A stretch of DNA of 64,000 nt from Ursus arctos (Eukaryota; Chordata; Mammalia; Carnivora; Ursidae). The notes beneath the pieces were generated by a model. That model saw nothing but the letters and a program-made list of their open reading frames with translations. It did no database searches and had not been told where the DNA came from. The first letter of the stretch is position 1. Each line of letters begins with the position of its first letter. Made by a program: the position numbers and the translations under genes. This document shows positions 47,690 to 58,959 of the stretch, piece by piece. The stretch spans positions 10,919,001-10,983,000 of the forward strand of contig NW_026622963.1 in the NCBI RefSeq assembly GCF_023065955.2. Reading direction: 5' to 3'.

Positions 47690-47940
47690 CTGAACTCAGG
47701 CCAGTCCCATTAAGTATCTCTAAGACAGTCTGACTACAGAGGAATGTGGAGTCAGAACTATCTGGGTATAATCCATTGTCTCTTCCCAGGTGCAAACTGC
47801 TTATCATCTTTGAGTCTCAATTTGCTTACCTGTAAAGTGGGTACAGTAGACCTACTCTATAATGTTGTGGGAAGAATTAAATGACATAATTTATATAAAA
47901 AGCAGAGGAGAGTGCTTGGCCTCTGGTATGTCTAATTGTT
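47690..47940 (+). mobile_element. MIR element
   Basis: TCTTTGAGTCTCAATTTGC, TTACCTGTAAAGTGGGTAC, GTGGGAAGAATTAAATGAC, GTGCTTGGCCTCTGG follow the MIR order. Confidence 0.82.
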
Positions 47941-47959
47941 CTCACTTCCCTTGAATCTT

Positions 47960-48175
47960 TCACAAATTGTAATAGTTAACATTCAGGTATCTATTCTGTG
48001 ATAGGTACTAAATGTTTTACATGGATTAGCTAATTTAATCCATATAAAACTCTACACAATAGAACTATAAATATCCCTGTGTAACAGATAAGAAAACTGA
48101 CTAGTTTAAGCAACTTGCCTAAGGTCACACAGTAGAAAACTGCAGAGCCCAGCAAAATAGAACGCAGCGATCCCA
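47960..48175 (-). mobile_element. MIR element, antisense
   Basis: GATAGGTACTAAATGTTTTAC, CTGTGTAACAGATAAGAAAAC, AGCAACTTGCCTAAGGTCAC and GAAAACTGCAGAGCCC are the complement of MIR. It follows a sense MIR, so the pair is head to head. Confidence 0.82.
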
Positions 48176-48350
48176 TCCAATTTCGGAGGTAGTGAAACGT
48201 CATGGACTGGCTTTATTTTGACCCCCTTGGTAAGAAACATATTTTACATTCTAACCTAGCACATGTATATGAACTAAAGTGGGAAAAAAAAGTTTTGCAA
48301 AATAATACTTACCCTTACTATATGTTTTCTGACAGTTTCTCTTCATTTTA

Positions 48351-48486
48351 ATTAATTTTTAAGTGGGCTCCATGCCCAGTGCAGCATGGAGCCCAGTGCA
48401 GGGCTTGAATTTCTAACCCTGAGATTGAGACCTGAGCCGATATCAAGAGTTGGGCGCTTAACCGACTGCACCACCCATGCGCCCCT
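48351..48486 (-). mobile_element. CAN-SINE, diverged
   Basis: The antisense body contains GTGGGCTCCATGCCCAG, GCAGGGCTTGAA and the head complement ending ATGCGCCCC. Flanks TCTCTTCATTTTA (48338-48350) and TCTGTTCATTTCA look like a target duplication. Confidence 0.88.
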
Positions 48487-50569
48487 CTGTTCATTTCATT
48501 TTAAAAAATGTTTTTGACCGATTTGATTTAACGGCCTACTAATAAGTCAAAAGCACACTTTGAAAACCATTCATCTAAGTTACAATTAATCCAACTATTA
48601 TTTTCCAGCTATGTCAACCTCTACTAGAAAAACTCTGATTGTTATCAGCTAGCCTTTGTATTTATGTTTCAGATACGGGTTTTATTAGTTAAGATGCGGA
48701 CCCCTCAGGGCTCAGACCTACTCCCCATTGCCAACCCTCCTGCAATTATGCAAAAATCATCTGTCAGGTGAGATTCAAGCCAACTCTTTCACTCTCCAAA
48801 AATTATTTACCTGTATCAAAGCTCTTAAAACAAGGTGCCCATGTTAGAACTTTTTATGCAGTTTCTCCCCGTAGACACATGTTCCCACGAAAACTACAGT
48901 GAAATGGTTTCTGGATGGGGGATGAATGGACATTGACATTTTACCTGCTCTCTCAGTCCAGAGTTGGCACATGAGCTAGTGTTTATTTCTATAGATATTC
49001 TGAGTGCAGGGTATGTGTCAAAAGGCAAATAAATGAAACAAAGAAAAAACCCTTGACTGGGAACTCTCAGTTGCAAGGCAGGAAATTCTTTCGGAGGGCA
49101 GGAAGTAGCTATGAGCTTTTCCTCCAAGCAGTGCTTCGATTCCCCCACCCTCAGGGAAAGTTTATCCTGCTGTTGTTTTAATCCAGCAGATGCTGAGCAG
49201 TTAGAGAAAGGGAACAAACAACTGGGGGAAATAATACCACCTGTTTATGTTGACTTTTACCAAACAGGACTGGCCACCAGCTGTTGAGGGGTTTGGAAGA
49301 AGCTAAGGTGGGAACAGGAAAGGGGAACTCAAGAGAAGCTAGTCCTCGGCTTTTTTGCTGTTTGGCGGTGGGGGTGGGGTCCCAAGGAAGTATAGGACCA
49401 ATTCTCAGACACAAAGGCAAAATAGTGCACCCTGCTCACTGATACAGCAGGGCTGGCTTTGGTGCGTGCAGAGTAACACGTAACTGTTAGTTGCTTACTC
49501 TGTATTCATTTCCCCCTTCTTCAGTGACTGTAACTCATGTATCACTGGGGGAAGTAATGTCCAAGGAAAGGTGACATTTCTTGGCCTCCTTTAGAGTGAG
49601 CTGCTGTCACATGACTGAGTTCTGGAAATGTTGAGTGTGATTTCCAGGAAGACTCTTTAAAGGGTGCTGACTCAGCTGGGTTTGCCCATTTTGTCCTCGC
49701 CCCCTTTTCTTCTTCATACTGCCCAGAATTTCAAATGATGGCTGATGGTCAAGTGGCTACTTTGGACCATGAGGTGACCCTGAGAAAGGAACCATGTGGT
49801 GGTGCGGACAGGAACCATTATACTGGTCTTGGACTACCAACCTTTGGAATACTTTTCCATGACAGAGATGCATTTCTTGTTCAAGTTTTTGCTGATTTGG
49901 GTTTCTGTTAAGCGTGTAGTCAAGCCCCATCCTAACTGAGTTGGCTCAATAATTCTTGGCACTCATGTAGCCAAGTCTTTGTGTCCTCCAAAGCATGGTC
50001 ACTCCTGTTCCCTAATTCTAGCTTTCTAACAACAGTGTAAGAGAGCTGTGAGGCATGTGTTCTGTCAGGAGAGGACACTGGAGCTGGAGCAAAGCAAATC
50101 TTGCCCAATGCAACACCACCAGTGGCTACTTAGAGAGCAGCAGGCTTTGAAAGCCAGGTTCTCTCACCTCTAGGATTTTAAAAGCATGGTGGAAATAGGT
50201 GAGAGATTCCCTTTAAAAATGATTTTGATTAGTTAAGTAGTGGTTATTTTTAAAAGCAAGCATCTAAGGACAACTAATCTCTTCTGTCAAAAGAAAGAAC
50301 ATCAGACTTCTTTCACATTGCCTCCAGAATACTACTGCTACATTAAAATGAATTACAACTCACTGTATTGTTGTAACATACATTAAAAGAGTTGAACTCT
50401 CAAACAAGCTAAGACACGTTTTGAATAAGCAATTAGTAAAATGAATGTGTTAATGTTTTAAAAGCATAACAGTCTTGATGATTAATGTGGAGTTGACAAA
50501 GTCTTTAAGATGAAAAGGCAGAGGTAGGACTTTTTTCATTACAATGCAGGGAAAATTGAATGAGGTGGA
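48487..50569. other. Intergenic, no gene seen
   Basis: AT-rich DNA beyond the predicted HMG20A 3' end. The part 49500-49950 has the texture of an old LTR-type repeat (CTGTCACATGACTGAG, TTTGGACCATGAGGTGACC), but I cannot assign a family. I see no credible reading frame. Confidence 0.5.
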
Positions 50570-50585
50570 TTCAACATAGAAAAGT

Positions 50586-50591
50586 TTTAAT
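50586..50591 (-). terminator. Candidate distal poly(A) signal ATTAAA of HMG20A
   Basis: The plus strand reads TTTAAT, which is ATTAAA on the gene strand. It is the most distal of three ATTAAA hexamers in a repeat-free stretch, and a 3' end here gives a UTR of about 2.4 kb. The two others are at 50648-50653 and 50785-50790. Which is used cannot be decided from sequence alone. Confidence 0.35.
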
Positions 50592-51574
50592 GAGGCAAGT
50601 GTCAAGCAAGCATATCAACTTCTTCAAAAACAAAGAAAATCTAAAAGTTTAATTACAAAAACACTTGTACAGAAAACTTGGCATTTCAACAGTTCCAAAC
50701 ACATATACACAATTTTTTCCCCTAAAATGTAATGTTGTCAGAAATAAAACACTTTGTCTTACTTTCCTCAGCTGCTCCTTGTGTTTTAATGAAAGAAAAA
50801 AAGAAATCCGTAACACTGAATAGGCAACAAGTTATTTCATGAGAAGAACCTATAAGTGTGCAGGAATATCTACAAGTATATTGGGGAACATGAGTTAGGT
50901 ACTGCGTTAGCCTGTAACCTCACTTACCACCTCCTGGTTAAGGAACACAGACCTGCTTTACAGAATCTGATAGTTTTGTGGCAGCTGAATCCCAGCCATC
51001 GGAGTCAGGTGTGTAGCAACTGGGAGAGGCAGTATTTCAAAAGCAGCCTGCGTAGTTTGTGAAATTGGTTTCAGAGTGTAGGCTCTTGCAAGGTGTGGGG
51101 CATTCCTGAATATGCAAATGTTTCAAGTCAATGTCAGATGTCCTAGCTAGAATCTGGAGAATGATAATCTTTGGACCAAGGTACAGCCTTTCCTGGTCAA
51201 CAGTGCTGGTAACAAAGGTGCACAAAACTGACACAAAGGAGAAACAGAAATATCAGGAGGAGAGGAAAAGGAGACAAAGTGTCTGGAGGAAGGCAGACAC
51301 AGACTTCCAGAACTGGCTTGGCTGTCCTTCTGTGACACACAGGGTGTTCTAGCTTGGACTGAGCAGGCAAGGAGGCTGAGGGAAGTGACAGGAACAGCAG
51401 GTGAGGGCAGGAAAACAGAAAAATACAGAACAAAGCAGGCTAGGCTTATGGCGACAGATAATGCTGGGCTCTTATTCTAAGAAGTTGCCAAGCAGTGGTG
51501 TGTGGGCTTCAGTGCATGGAAATTTGCCGTGTGCTCACATAACATTTTTTTTAAAAGGTTGTTTTTGTTGTTAT

Positions 51575-51580
51575 TTTATT
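51575..51580 (-). terminator. Candidate proximal poly(A) signal AATAAA of HMG20A
   Basis: This is the only canonical AATAAA I found on the gene strand within the predicted 3' UTR exon. Use would give a 1.4-kb UTR. On the gene strand it is followed about 20-30 bases later by a T-rich stretch and then a TGTTATGTGAG segment that could act as a downstream GU element. Confidence 0.35.
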
Positions 51581-53844
51581 TCCTTTGGGCTAATAAATCA
51601 GGTACGGAGATGCTGAGAAGACAGGATGGTGCAGCAACACGACAGGGGGTTTCTGGCTTGTGCCCTGGCTCATGAGCAGATTGTGAAGGGGACACACTTC
51701 CACCTGCTTCAGTGGCGTGGTGCCGAGACAATGGGCTCAGCGTGCCCCACTTTGGTTCCAAAGATCTCAGCTGCAACTGTCAGCCTTGTGCTCTACAGCA
51801 TTGAAACAAAACACAGCAAAACCTGAGGGGAGACTCAGAAACCTCTCTTCCCTTTTGGTGTTAAAAAAAAAAAAATCACTTCCTAAGAGGGGAAAAGGAA
51901 GGGAAGCCTGTCCTTTTGACGTAGATTTTGCAGTTGCGGCTACAGAAGGAAGACGAATTCCTCCGTGCCCTTGCTTGTCAGCTCAGGGACGATTTTGAAC
52001 ATTTCCACCTGTCCCTATCCTTGCATCGGTAAACCTAAAGCAGCCAGGGATTCCCTCAGTTCTCACTCACGATACACTTTGGGTTGTTTTTTTTTTTTCA
52101 ATGCCAAATGAGAAACTACTTTTCCCGTTCTCTCCTATTTGCCAATGACCTTTTCCTTAGCAAAAATGCTCCACAAGACATTGCCAACAGATGGGAACCG
52201 AAGAGCCTTGCTGGGGCTGGGACACCGTGTCTGTGCAGGAGCAATGCTTGGGAAACAGCAGGCAGTAGCAAGGAGGAAGGAAAGAGCATTCTCCTTCAGG
52301 GCAGCAATCACAAAGCCTCGGTGAGGGCCGGCACCCACTGAGCACCATGTGGGGTAGGAAACACAGCCTCGCTCCACAGGGCACTGTCAACAAGAAGCTC
52401 CTTTCTTTGGAGTAACAGCAGGACAATGATGGGAGAAGCCTGGGCCTGTCCAATGAGAGAAGCTCTCTTTCAGAGCCCTGCTGAGCAACAGAGCCCAGAG
52501 GTCAGAAAATGGAGATGTCGAACTTGGAGGGGGTGAAGGAAATAAAAAATCATCCCCAAAGGTATATATATAAAAAAAGTGACAGGTAGGTAAGAAAAGC
52601 AGAGCCACTGAGAAAAGGGTCCCATGCGATAGAGCAATGAGAAAGGCTTCCCTTCTGCTGCAGGAGAGGTCAGGGTCAGGGTGGCCGGTGGGCAGAATCT
52701 ATGCAGACCCACTTTATCAGAAAGAAATGCAGATGACAGGAAACCGAAGACCTGGGAGAGTGGCTGTATATTTTCAAAGCTGCACAAGGACAGTTCCACA
52801 GGAAGTGTGTATCCATGTTCCTCCAGCTGCTGTCTCATACGGCTTCCAAGGGCGAAGGCTTGAACTCCTCTAACCGACAGCTCTTTCCCAAGCAGAGCAA
52901 TTTGTACCCCCTCTCTGCCTCCACTCAGTTCAAATTTCCATGGATGGCTTCTCATTCCTCACAAGTAAAACCACTTACAGAACATCATGGCGCTCTAAGA
53001 CCTGTAGGATTGGGAGGGAGAAAAACAATGAAGATACCCAAAAGGTAAGCACTGATCAGAAAGGTTAGGGCTCTGGATTAAAAAAAAATGCTCTGTTCTA
53101 TTTCTGGTAGGGTTGAGGTGAGGAGCAGGGTGCGTGTAAACACAAGAGCTCATAAAGCTGCAAGCACACAAGCTCACTGAGATGTTTTAGATAACATTTC
53201 AATGCAACATGGCCCCGCTCCAGTTCAGCAACAATGGGGAGGTAGGAAAATCGTCAGCCCAACACAGAAAAGGGCCAAATCTGATGATGGAAAATTAGTA
53301 CTCCATTTTAGCGCAAAGAATGCATAATCAATCAAAACCAATTTTCTTCAAGCATAAATGTAAAAATTTTGGTATGCATGTAGAAATGTATTGTGTGCAC
53401 AGGATCAATACATTTTCTTACATTGCTAAAAATGCAATCGTGTAAGAAAGGTTTTTTTTTCAATTCCTCAAAGAGCCGAATATTTTTCATTTGGTTAAGC
53501 TGAAATCAAGTAACATATGGATTTTGACAGTTTATGTAACATGGTCACCTCTCAATGTGAAATTGCCCCCACGGTTTCCTCCCAGTCCTACTTTTTTTCT
53601 AGGTACCAGTTTGACTCGGAGAAAGGTGACAGCTGGGGCAAATCTTTCATTGTATATCCATAAAAATGATTTTTAAATAGGCTGACCAAAATTTTATAAC
53701 ATTATAATTACTGGATTGTAAGTTTTTCTATTTGCTTCCTATTTATCTTAATGCTCACATTCCAAGGTTTTTTAGTGCTTTCCCCTTACACCTACCCCCA
53801 CTCCTTACAGCAATGTTTTAGAAAGCCTGCTGAACCAAAATTTA

Positions 53845-53995
53845 GATATATGTGTTCTAGTCCTGGATTCTGCACTCATCGACTTAGATATTTTTCAGGC
53901 AAGACATTTCACCTCTTTGGGACCCAGTTTCTCCCTATGTAAAATGTTGGGATTTCTAAAGGTCCCTTCCAGCTCTAATATGCTCCTGAAACTGC
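53845..53995 (+). mobile_element. MIR remnant
   Basis: The MIR signature order is seen: TTCTAGTCCTGGATTCTGC, then CATTTCACCTCTTTGGGACC, CAGTTTCTCC and GTAAAATG. Strongly diverged. Confidence 0.65.
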
Positions 53996-55373
53996 AGAAC
54001 ATTGGCTTCCCTTCACTCACTGGCTCCTGACAGTGGACGCAACCTTTGCCAAGCTCACGTCAGAGTAATTAATTGCACCACGAATGCTGGGGATGTCAGG
54101 CCTAGCTGTCTGTACATATTTGTATAATGAGGCCAAGCTAGTATTAATCACAGTCTTTATAATTGTTTCATTTGACAGTTTCGATGGGTGTGGGGAACTA
54201 TCTACTCTTAGTTACGTTTGCATGACTAGATTGTAAGAATCTGTAGTAATAAGAACAGTTCACATTTCAGGTATTTCTTTTTTTAAGAGCAAAATACAGG
54301 TTAAAATCAAGGATAATGGTAACATCTAGGTTTTCAACGATACCTCTGAAAGCAGATACTACAGTTTAGATCCTGAGATAGGCAAAGCTTTAGGAGAGTC
54401 TTACTGGCAAAATGCTCAAAATAGAAAACCACTTTTGGCTCAAAACTTGCAATAACTGCCCTATACCTATGTGAGGAGACACCATATTATCAATTACTGT
54501 GTTTTTCACAATCTTCCACAGTTTCTCCTAGCTCTCTCTTTTCAAGCCTACAAGAGTGCTAATTGAAAACACTGTGTGAAAATGAGAAGGATGATGAGCT
54601 CCTGAAAATCCCAGGCCTAGATTTACAAGCTGTTCCCTTCATAAACAGCAGCGGTAATGCCACTTCTTTATTCTGTAGGGAGTCCAGCCATCTCTTAGAA
54701 GTACGGTCTGTTCCATCTGGCTACCCACTAGAAGGATGGTAATCCTTTCCCCACCAGAACACAGCTGAGGCTAAAGTATAATGAATTGTCTTGCAGAATT
54801 ACCATCCAACGGCATGGCCAAGGAGAGACTACTGCTTTTGTCTCTGCTAGCAGATGTTGCCTCATTAAACAAAGAATCATGGGTTTTATTTATTCTTATA
54901 CATTTTGCTCAAGGTCCAAACCATGCTAGGATATGAATATGTATATGAGTGCACTCGTACCTGCAGGACAAATAACTAAAGATTCAAACCCATGACTGGC
55001 CACTGTAAGGAGCATGTCCTGCTGTCCACTTTTGTTTTTCTACTCATATACGGCCACCTCACCATATGTCCTAGGATTTCCACAGTTCATATGTCTGCAG
55101 GCATTGACCTGCAGACCAAAGGGATGTCAACTCTGTGGGATGGCATACTACAGGGCACCCTAGCTCTAGAAATTTAGGTGAACACATACGAGTTCTATTT
55201 AAGAAATGACACCTGATGACTGACCATTAGTACCAAAAGTTTATGTGGGCAGAGACTTCCTGGAAATGTACTTTTTTTCTATTCTAAGAGAACATAACAC
55301 ATGCTACCAGTCATTTGGTGAGTATATTTTAGAAGGCTTATTTTCTCTCTCCTCTCTTTTTTGCTTACTAAGA

Positions 55374-55512
55374 GTTTTTTTTTTTAAATCGATTTAAAGT
55401 CTTTTTATTTTCTATTTTATTTAAGTAATCTCTGGGCCTGACGTGGGGCTGGAATGCACCACCCCAAGATCAAGAGTTGTGCACTTTTCTGACTGAGCCA
55501 GCCAGGTGCCTT
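55374..55512 (-). mobile_element. CAN-SINE, short form
   Basis: Antisense short type: T-run, TTTAAGTAATCTCTGGG, ACGTGGGGCTGGAA, then a decayed head complement GAGCCAGCCAGGTGCC. It lies in the last HMG20A intron. Confidence 0.85.
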
Positions 55513-56103
55513 CCCTTCTCCCTATTTCAAAGTCTAAATCTCTTTCAATAGGGCAATAGCTGTTTCGCTGTAAGGATAGTCCACAGTGACATTTAACATA
55601 CAAAAGTTGCTCTTGATATTGAGTGTTGAATGAAAACCTTCTTACTTATGCAGGTTTATAATCATAAGATGTCTCAGTGACTGCTGTTGTAAGTTATCAT
55701 TAGTATTTTCCAGGGAAAAGGAAGCTTAACAATTAAGTGATATTTATTTTGTTCTAAGTGCTGTTTTGGGGGTGATTTCCTCTAAACTTCTCATTCGCTC
55801 TTCAAAACCCTTTGGGAAACTAACACCAGAGAATACAGCTAATAACTAACGAAGCTGGAATGGAGGTTCAACCACAAAAAAAATCATGCTTTTTCCTTTA
55901 AACCATACTGAGGCGTGCATGAGAAAGAACTCTTTTCTCACATTATTTACTACATTTAATAACCATGTAACAGTAATTTTAATGAAGTCCCCAACTCATT
56001 TATTTGATGTAAGGCCAGGGTTTTAGTAGCTTTGAGAAAGTCCACTGCCTTCTTATTTTTGATGACGTGTTGGCACATACATATCGCATCAGTGAGCACT
56101 CAC

Positions 56104-56246
56104 CATTCCCTAACGATCAAGCCTGTTCACAACTTCTCGAACTGTAGCTATGAAGTTTTCATTGTCTTGGGGATTAGCTAAAATAATACTGTGCAGTCTG
56201 TTCATATATGAGTCAATGGTGTCCACCGTAGGTGTCTCTCCACTTC
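56104..56246 (-). CDS. HMG20A: HMG20A last coding exon with stop codon
   Basis: This 143-nt exon completes the split Gly codon and encodes the last 44 residues, SGETPTVDTIDSYMNRL through VREVVNRLDR, then TAG at 56110-56112. The acceptor is CTTATCTCACTTCAG before GAAGTGGAG. Six bases after the stop the sequence reads ATG then GTGAGT, a near-perfect donor, so the exon most likely ends at 56104 and the rest of the 3' UTR is in a separate exon starting at 53001. Joined, the three coding exons have compatible phases and no internal stop, so this copy is an intact spliced gene and not a processed pseudogene. Without splicing at 56104 the transcript would simply run on past the stop. Confidence 0.94.
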
Positions 56247-56928
56247 CTGAAGTGAGATAAGGAGAGAAAGTAAGAAAATCCTCCCTATTCGGTTCAACCG
56301 TAGCACACTTAAGTGACTCCAAGTACAGGTGGAGTCACTTGATCTGCTCCATAGATCAGATTTTCATTTCAGAGGAGAGACTTTGAGACCTCAAAGAAAT
56401 GAAATTAATCCACATATCCTGAATAAAAAGATGGGCTATATACTGTTCTATAGTATATACGAGCAGCTGCGTATAACAAAAAGTTAGAGACTCTCCCTGC
56501 TTTCTGCTGTGATTATCCTTCACAGGAAAGAGGATACAAAAAATACTAGTTTTTGTTTTCCTCTTCCTTCCATTAAAACAAAATTACAAAACGAGGAAAC
56601 ATACATAAGAAAAATGCTCTACTCAGAATTTATCACTCAGTTTCCATTATTCTGAATATCAAATTAAGCTTAATAGAAAGGAAAGTAAATTACATTAAAA
56701 TACAATTGGAGAAAAATTTAAATGACCAGAGAGCCTGAAATTTTGGATGACTGTGCCAATACTGAGATACTATTATAAGACTTACAGAAACCTCTGAGGC
56801 AAGAAAACCCTTATATTGTTGGCTTTCCTCTTGGTGGGGAGACTTTAGCCTCACCCTACTAATACCAAGACAAGACCGCGCCTGCTCCCTTCGCCATCAC
56901 CGAAATGCTAAGGTAAGGGGGATATTAC
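56247..56928 (-). other. HMG20A: HMG20A short intron (682 nt)
   Basis: It starts GTAATATCCCC and ends TTATCTCACTTCAG on the gene strand. It is AT-rich, with no recognisable repeat or open frame. Confidence 0.85.
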
Positions 56929-57144
56929 CAGGCAAGGGCATGCTGGCAAAGCTGCTGGTCAGCACCTGGCGCAGGGTCTCCAGGTGCTGCTGTAAGACGG
57001 TGTTGCGGCTCCGCTCCTGGATCACATCCACCTCCAGCTTCTCCACTGCTGTGCGCATGCTCTCCACGTGCTTCTGCAGGGCTGCATTCCTCTCCTCAAA
57101 CTCCATGTTGGATTTCCGAAGCTGGCGGAGCTCTGCCTCCCGAG
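56929..57144 (-). CDS. HMG20A: HMG20A coding exon: C-terminal coiled coil (~231-303)
   Basis: This 216-nt exon encodes 71 full residues plus two split codons (Ala at the start, Gly at the end). It starts REAELRQLRKSNMEF and ends ASMPLP. Leucines and other hydrophobics recur in heptads (AELRQLRK, ALQKHVESM, VEKLEVDV, VLQQHLETLRQVL), so it is a long coiled coil. In HMG20A and HMG20B this part mediates dimerisation and binding to corepressor partners. The acceptor is GTGTCCTCAG before CTCGGGAG, with an upstream C/T tract broken by a G run; the donor is CCTG then GTAATATC. An ATG-initiated open frame read through the acceptor is only an artefact. Identity is by recognition of the protein sequence. 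Confidence 0.95.
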
Positions 57145-57854
57145 CTGAGGACACCCCCCCCGCCCCAGACAGAACACATGTAGCACTAGGAGACTCCCAG
57201 GATTCCCAAAGACTCTTACAAGGAAGTTCTGCTTAGCTGTCTCTAATTAGCTACCCCACCTCATCTCCCTATTCTCATTATAGCCTTCCAGATAGCAATT
57301 TCAGCAATAAAATGCCTGGTTCCCCAGAGCTATTTTAATTCTTAAAGCTGGTCATATTCCTACTTAAGATTGCAAGGAACAGTTGCAATTCTCGGTATTT
57401 GTGTTTATTTTGTTTTTTAAAACTGTGCAATGAGAAGCCTGAGGGGCTTCACAGGGGGATCCTGGGAGACTGCAAGCACAGCTGTGGGTCTCCATCTTTA
57501 CTGCAATGGGGTCAGCTTTGCTCTTACTTATTTTATATTCTGGATGCCCATGTAAGCTTTTGTTTATACAAAAGGTTTCAGGCTAAGAGTCTGAAAGCAA
57601 CTGACTTAGTGATGCACATTTATTTCTTTTGATCCAGAGACTGAAGTAGCTTTGACAAAACTGGCCTAGCTTTCCTTCACTGGTTTTTGAGTAGCTACCC
57701 TTACTATAGAGTGAAATAGACACAGTTTTCTCCTTCCAGACCAGTCCTAGGGTCAAGAATATCACTACAGCTGCTTTTGAGCAATGAACCCCCCCTGAGA
57801 ATGAAACCCCCTGTCACAAACCTGAGAAACACAAAATGATACTTTGGTAATTAC
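57145..57854 (-). other. HMG20A: HMG20A short intron (710 nt)
   Basis: It lies between the 76-nt and 216-nt exons, with GT at the 5' end (GTAATTACC) and AG at the 3' end (TCCTCAG). On the gene strand the part next to the acceptor has a GGGGCGGGGGGGGTGTC run that interrupts the usual pyrimidine tract. I see no mobile element and no other gene in it. Confidence 0.85.
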
Positions 57855-57930
57855 CTTTGCTGTGGTTCAGGAATTCCTCCGTAAATATAGGAATGTCAAA
57901 AACAGACCGTTCCTTTACCTCTGTTTCTTT
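57855..57930 (-). CDS. HMG20A: HMG20A coding exon (residues ~206-230)
   Basis: This 76-nt exon encodes 25 residues starting KETEVKERSVFDIPIF and ending FLNHSK, followed by the first base of an Ala codon. I recognise it as the linker between the HMG box and the coiled coil of HMG20A. The acceptor reads TTAATTCACAG before AAAGAAAC and the donor reads AAAG then GTAATTA, both canonical. It starts in phase 0 and leaves one base, which the next exon completes. HMG20A is a nuclear HMG-box protein, paralogue of HMG20B/BRAF35 of the LSD1-CoREST complex, and is reported to act on H3K4 methylation and neuronal gene expression. Residue numbers assume the usual 347-residue protein. The HMG box (about residues 100-170) lies in exons beyond the right edge. 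Confidence 0.93.
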
Positions 57931-57964
57931 CTGTGAATTAAGAGTAACAAAACAGTTAATTCTT

Positions 57965-58145
57965 TTTTCCTTTTTAAATATTTTATTTATTTATTTAAGA
58001 GAAAGAGGAAGAGGAAGCACCGGGGGACAGGAGAAGCAGACTCCCCACTAAGCAGGGAGCCTAATGTAGGGCTTGATCCCAGGACCCTGAGATCATGACC
58101 TGAGCCAAAGGCAGATGCTTAACAGACTGAGGCACCCAGGAGCCC
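57965..58145 (-). mobile_element. CAN-SINE
   Basis: The antisense tail TTTAAATATTTTATTTATTT is followed by the body and the head complement (GAGGCACCCAGGAGCCC). Target duplication is GTTAATTCTT at 57955-57964 and 58147-58156, exact. It lies only 34 bp upstream of the HMG20A 76-nt exon in gene orientation. Confidence 0.92.
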
Positions 58146-58156
58146 GGTTAATTCTT

Positions 58157-58491
58157 CCCGCCCCCCCCTTTCTCTTTTATTGAAGTAGAGTTGACACACA
58201 ATGTTACATTAGTATCAGGTGTACAATCTAGTGATTCCAGAAGTCTATACATTATGCTGTGCTCACCAAACGGTAGCTATCATCCGTCACCATACAATGC
58301 CATTACAATAACACTGACTATATTCCCTAGGTTGTACCTTTTATCCCTGTGACCTATTCATTCCATAACTGGAAGATTGTACCTCTCACTCCCCTTCACC
58401 CACTTTGCCTATCCCTCTTGCAACCACCAGTTTATTCTCTGTATTTATGGGTCTATTTCTGCTTTTTGTCTTGTCTTTTCTTCCTTTCTTC

Positions 58492-58545
<54 letters not shown>

Positions 58546-58841
58546 AAGATTCCACACATAGGTGATATCATATGGTATTTGTCTTTCTCTGACTTATTTT
58601 ACTTAGCATAATACCCTCTAGGTCCATACGTGTTGTCACAGATAGCAGAATTTCAGTGTTTTTTATGGCTAAGTAATATTCCACTGTGCGTGTGTATGTG
58701 TGTGTGTGTGTACATGCATATCCTCTTTATCCATTCATCTACTGGTGAACAGTTAGGTTGCTTCCATATCTTGGCTATTGTAAATAATGCTGCAATAAAC
58801 ACAGGGGTGCATATATCTTTTCACAAAACTGTGAATTCCTT
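58157..58841 (-). mobile_element. L1 fragment, 3' UTR and ORF2 C-terminal end
   Basis: Read on the minus strand it is the familiar end of a mammalian L1 ORF2 (the plus strand contains CTTCCATATCTTGGCTATTG and CTTTATCCATTCATCTAC), followed by 3' UTR. It is 5'-truncated at about 58841. A TTTC microsatellite (58476-58547) has expanded inside it. It is not capable of movement. Confidence 0.85.
58476..58547 (+). repeat. (TTTC)n microsatellite
   Basis: About 72 bp of CTTT units, with some CTTCC units at the left end and near-perfect units to the right, inside the L1 fragment. Likely variable in length between individuals. Confidence 0.95.
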
Positions 58842-58940
58842 TTTTTTTTTTTTTAAAGTAATCTCTAAGTCCAATGTGGGGCTCAAACTCATGACCCTAA
58901 GATCAAGAGTCTCATGCTCCATCGACTGAGCTAGGCAGGA
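58842..58940 (-). mobile_element. CAN-SINE, short form
   Basis: It is the short antisense type, reading TAAAGTAATCTCTAAG, then GTGGGGCTCAAACTC, then the head complement. It abuts the 5'-truncated end of the L1 fragment. Weak flanking similarity (GAATTCC and GAATCC) is the only sign of a target duplication. Confidence 0.88.
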
Positions 58941-58959
58941 ATCCTAACAAAACAGTTAA

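Larger units (their letters stand above)
50570..53001 (-). other. HMG20A: Predicted HMG20A terminal exon, 3' UTR only
   Basis: A strong acceptor lies just above 53001: on the minus strand a pyrimidine-rich tract TTGTTTTTCTCCCTCCC, then AATCCTACAG, then GTCTTAGAGCG. It pairs with the donor 6 nt after the HMG20A stop. The next 2.4 kb has no recognisable SINE, L1 or MIR, unlike its flanks, which fits exon sequence. Possible poly(A) signals on the minus strand are AATAAA at 51575-51580 and ATTAAA at 50785-50790, 50648-50653 and 50586-50591. The 3' end given here assumes the last is used; a shorter form ending near 51.55 kb is possible. An open frame at 52470-52955 in this exon matches nothing I know. 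Intergenic DNA would begin below about 50.5 kb. Confidence 0.6.
53002..56103 (-). other. HMG20A: HMG20A last intron (predicted)
   Basis: The donor GTGAGTGCTC at 56103 and the acceptor above 53001 are both strong. The intron holds a MIR-like remnant (53845-53990) and a short SINE (55374-55512). The rest is AT-rich sequence I cannot classify. The call depends on the UTR-only exon being real. Confidence 0.6.

Noticed and set aside
1..50569. LINGO1 exons
   Set aside because: Human gene order would place LINGO1 further left, but no leucine-rich-repeat or Ig-domain sequence was seen in any frame.
52470..52955. 161-codon open frame, minus strand, inside the predicted HMG20A 3' UTR exon
   Set aside because: It follows the true HMG20A stop and a splice junction; no domain is recognisable.
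56940..57236. 98-codon plus-strand frame
   Set aside because: It is the antisense shadow of the HMG20A coiled-coil exon.
58349..58611. Phe/Leu/Ser-rich and Lys/Glu/Arg-rich frames
   Set aside because: They are translations of the TTTC microsatellite within an L1.
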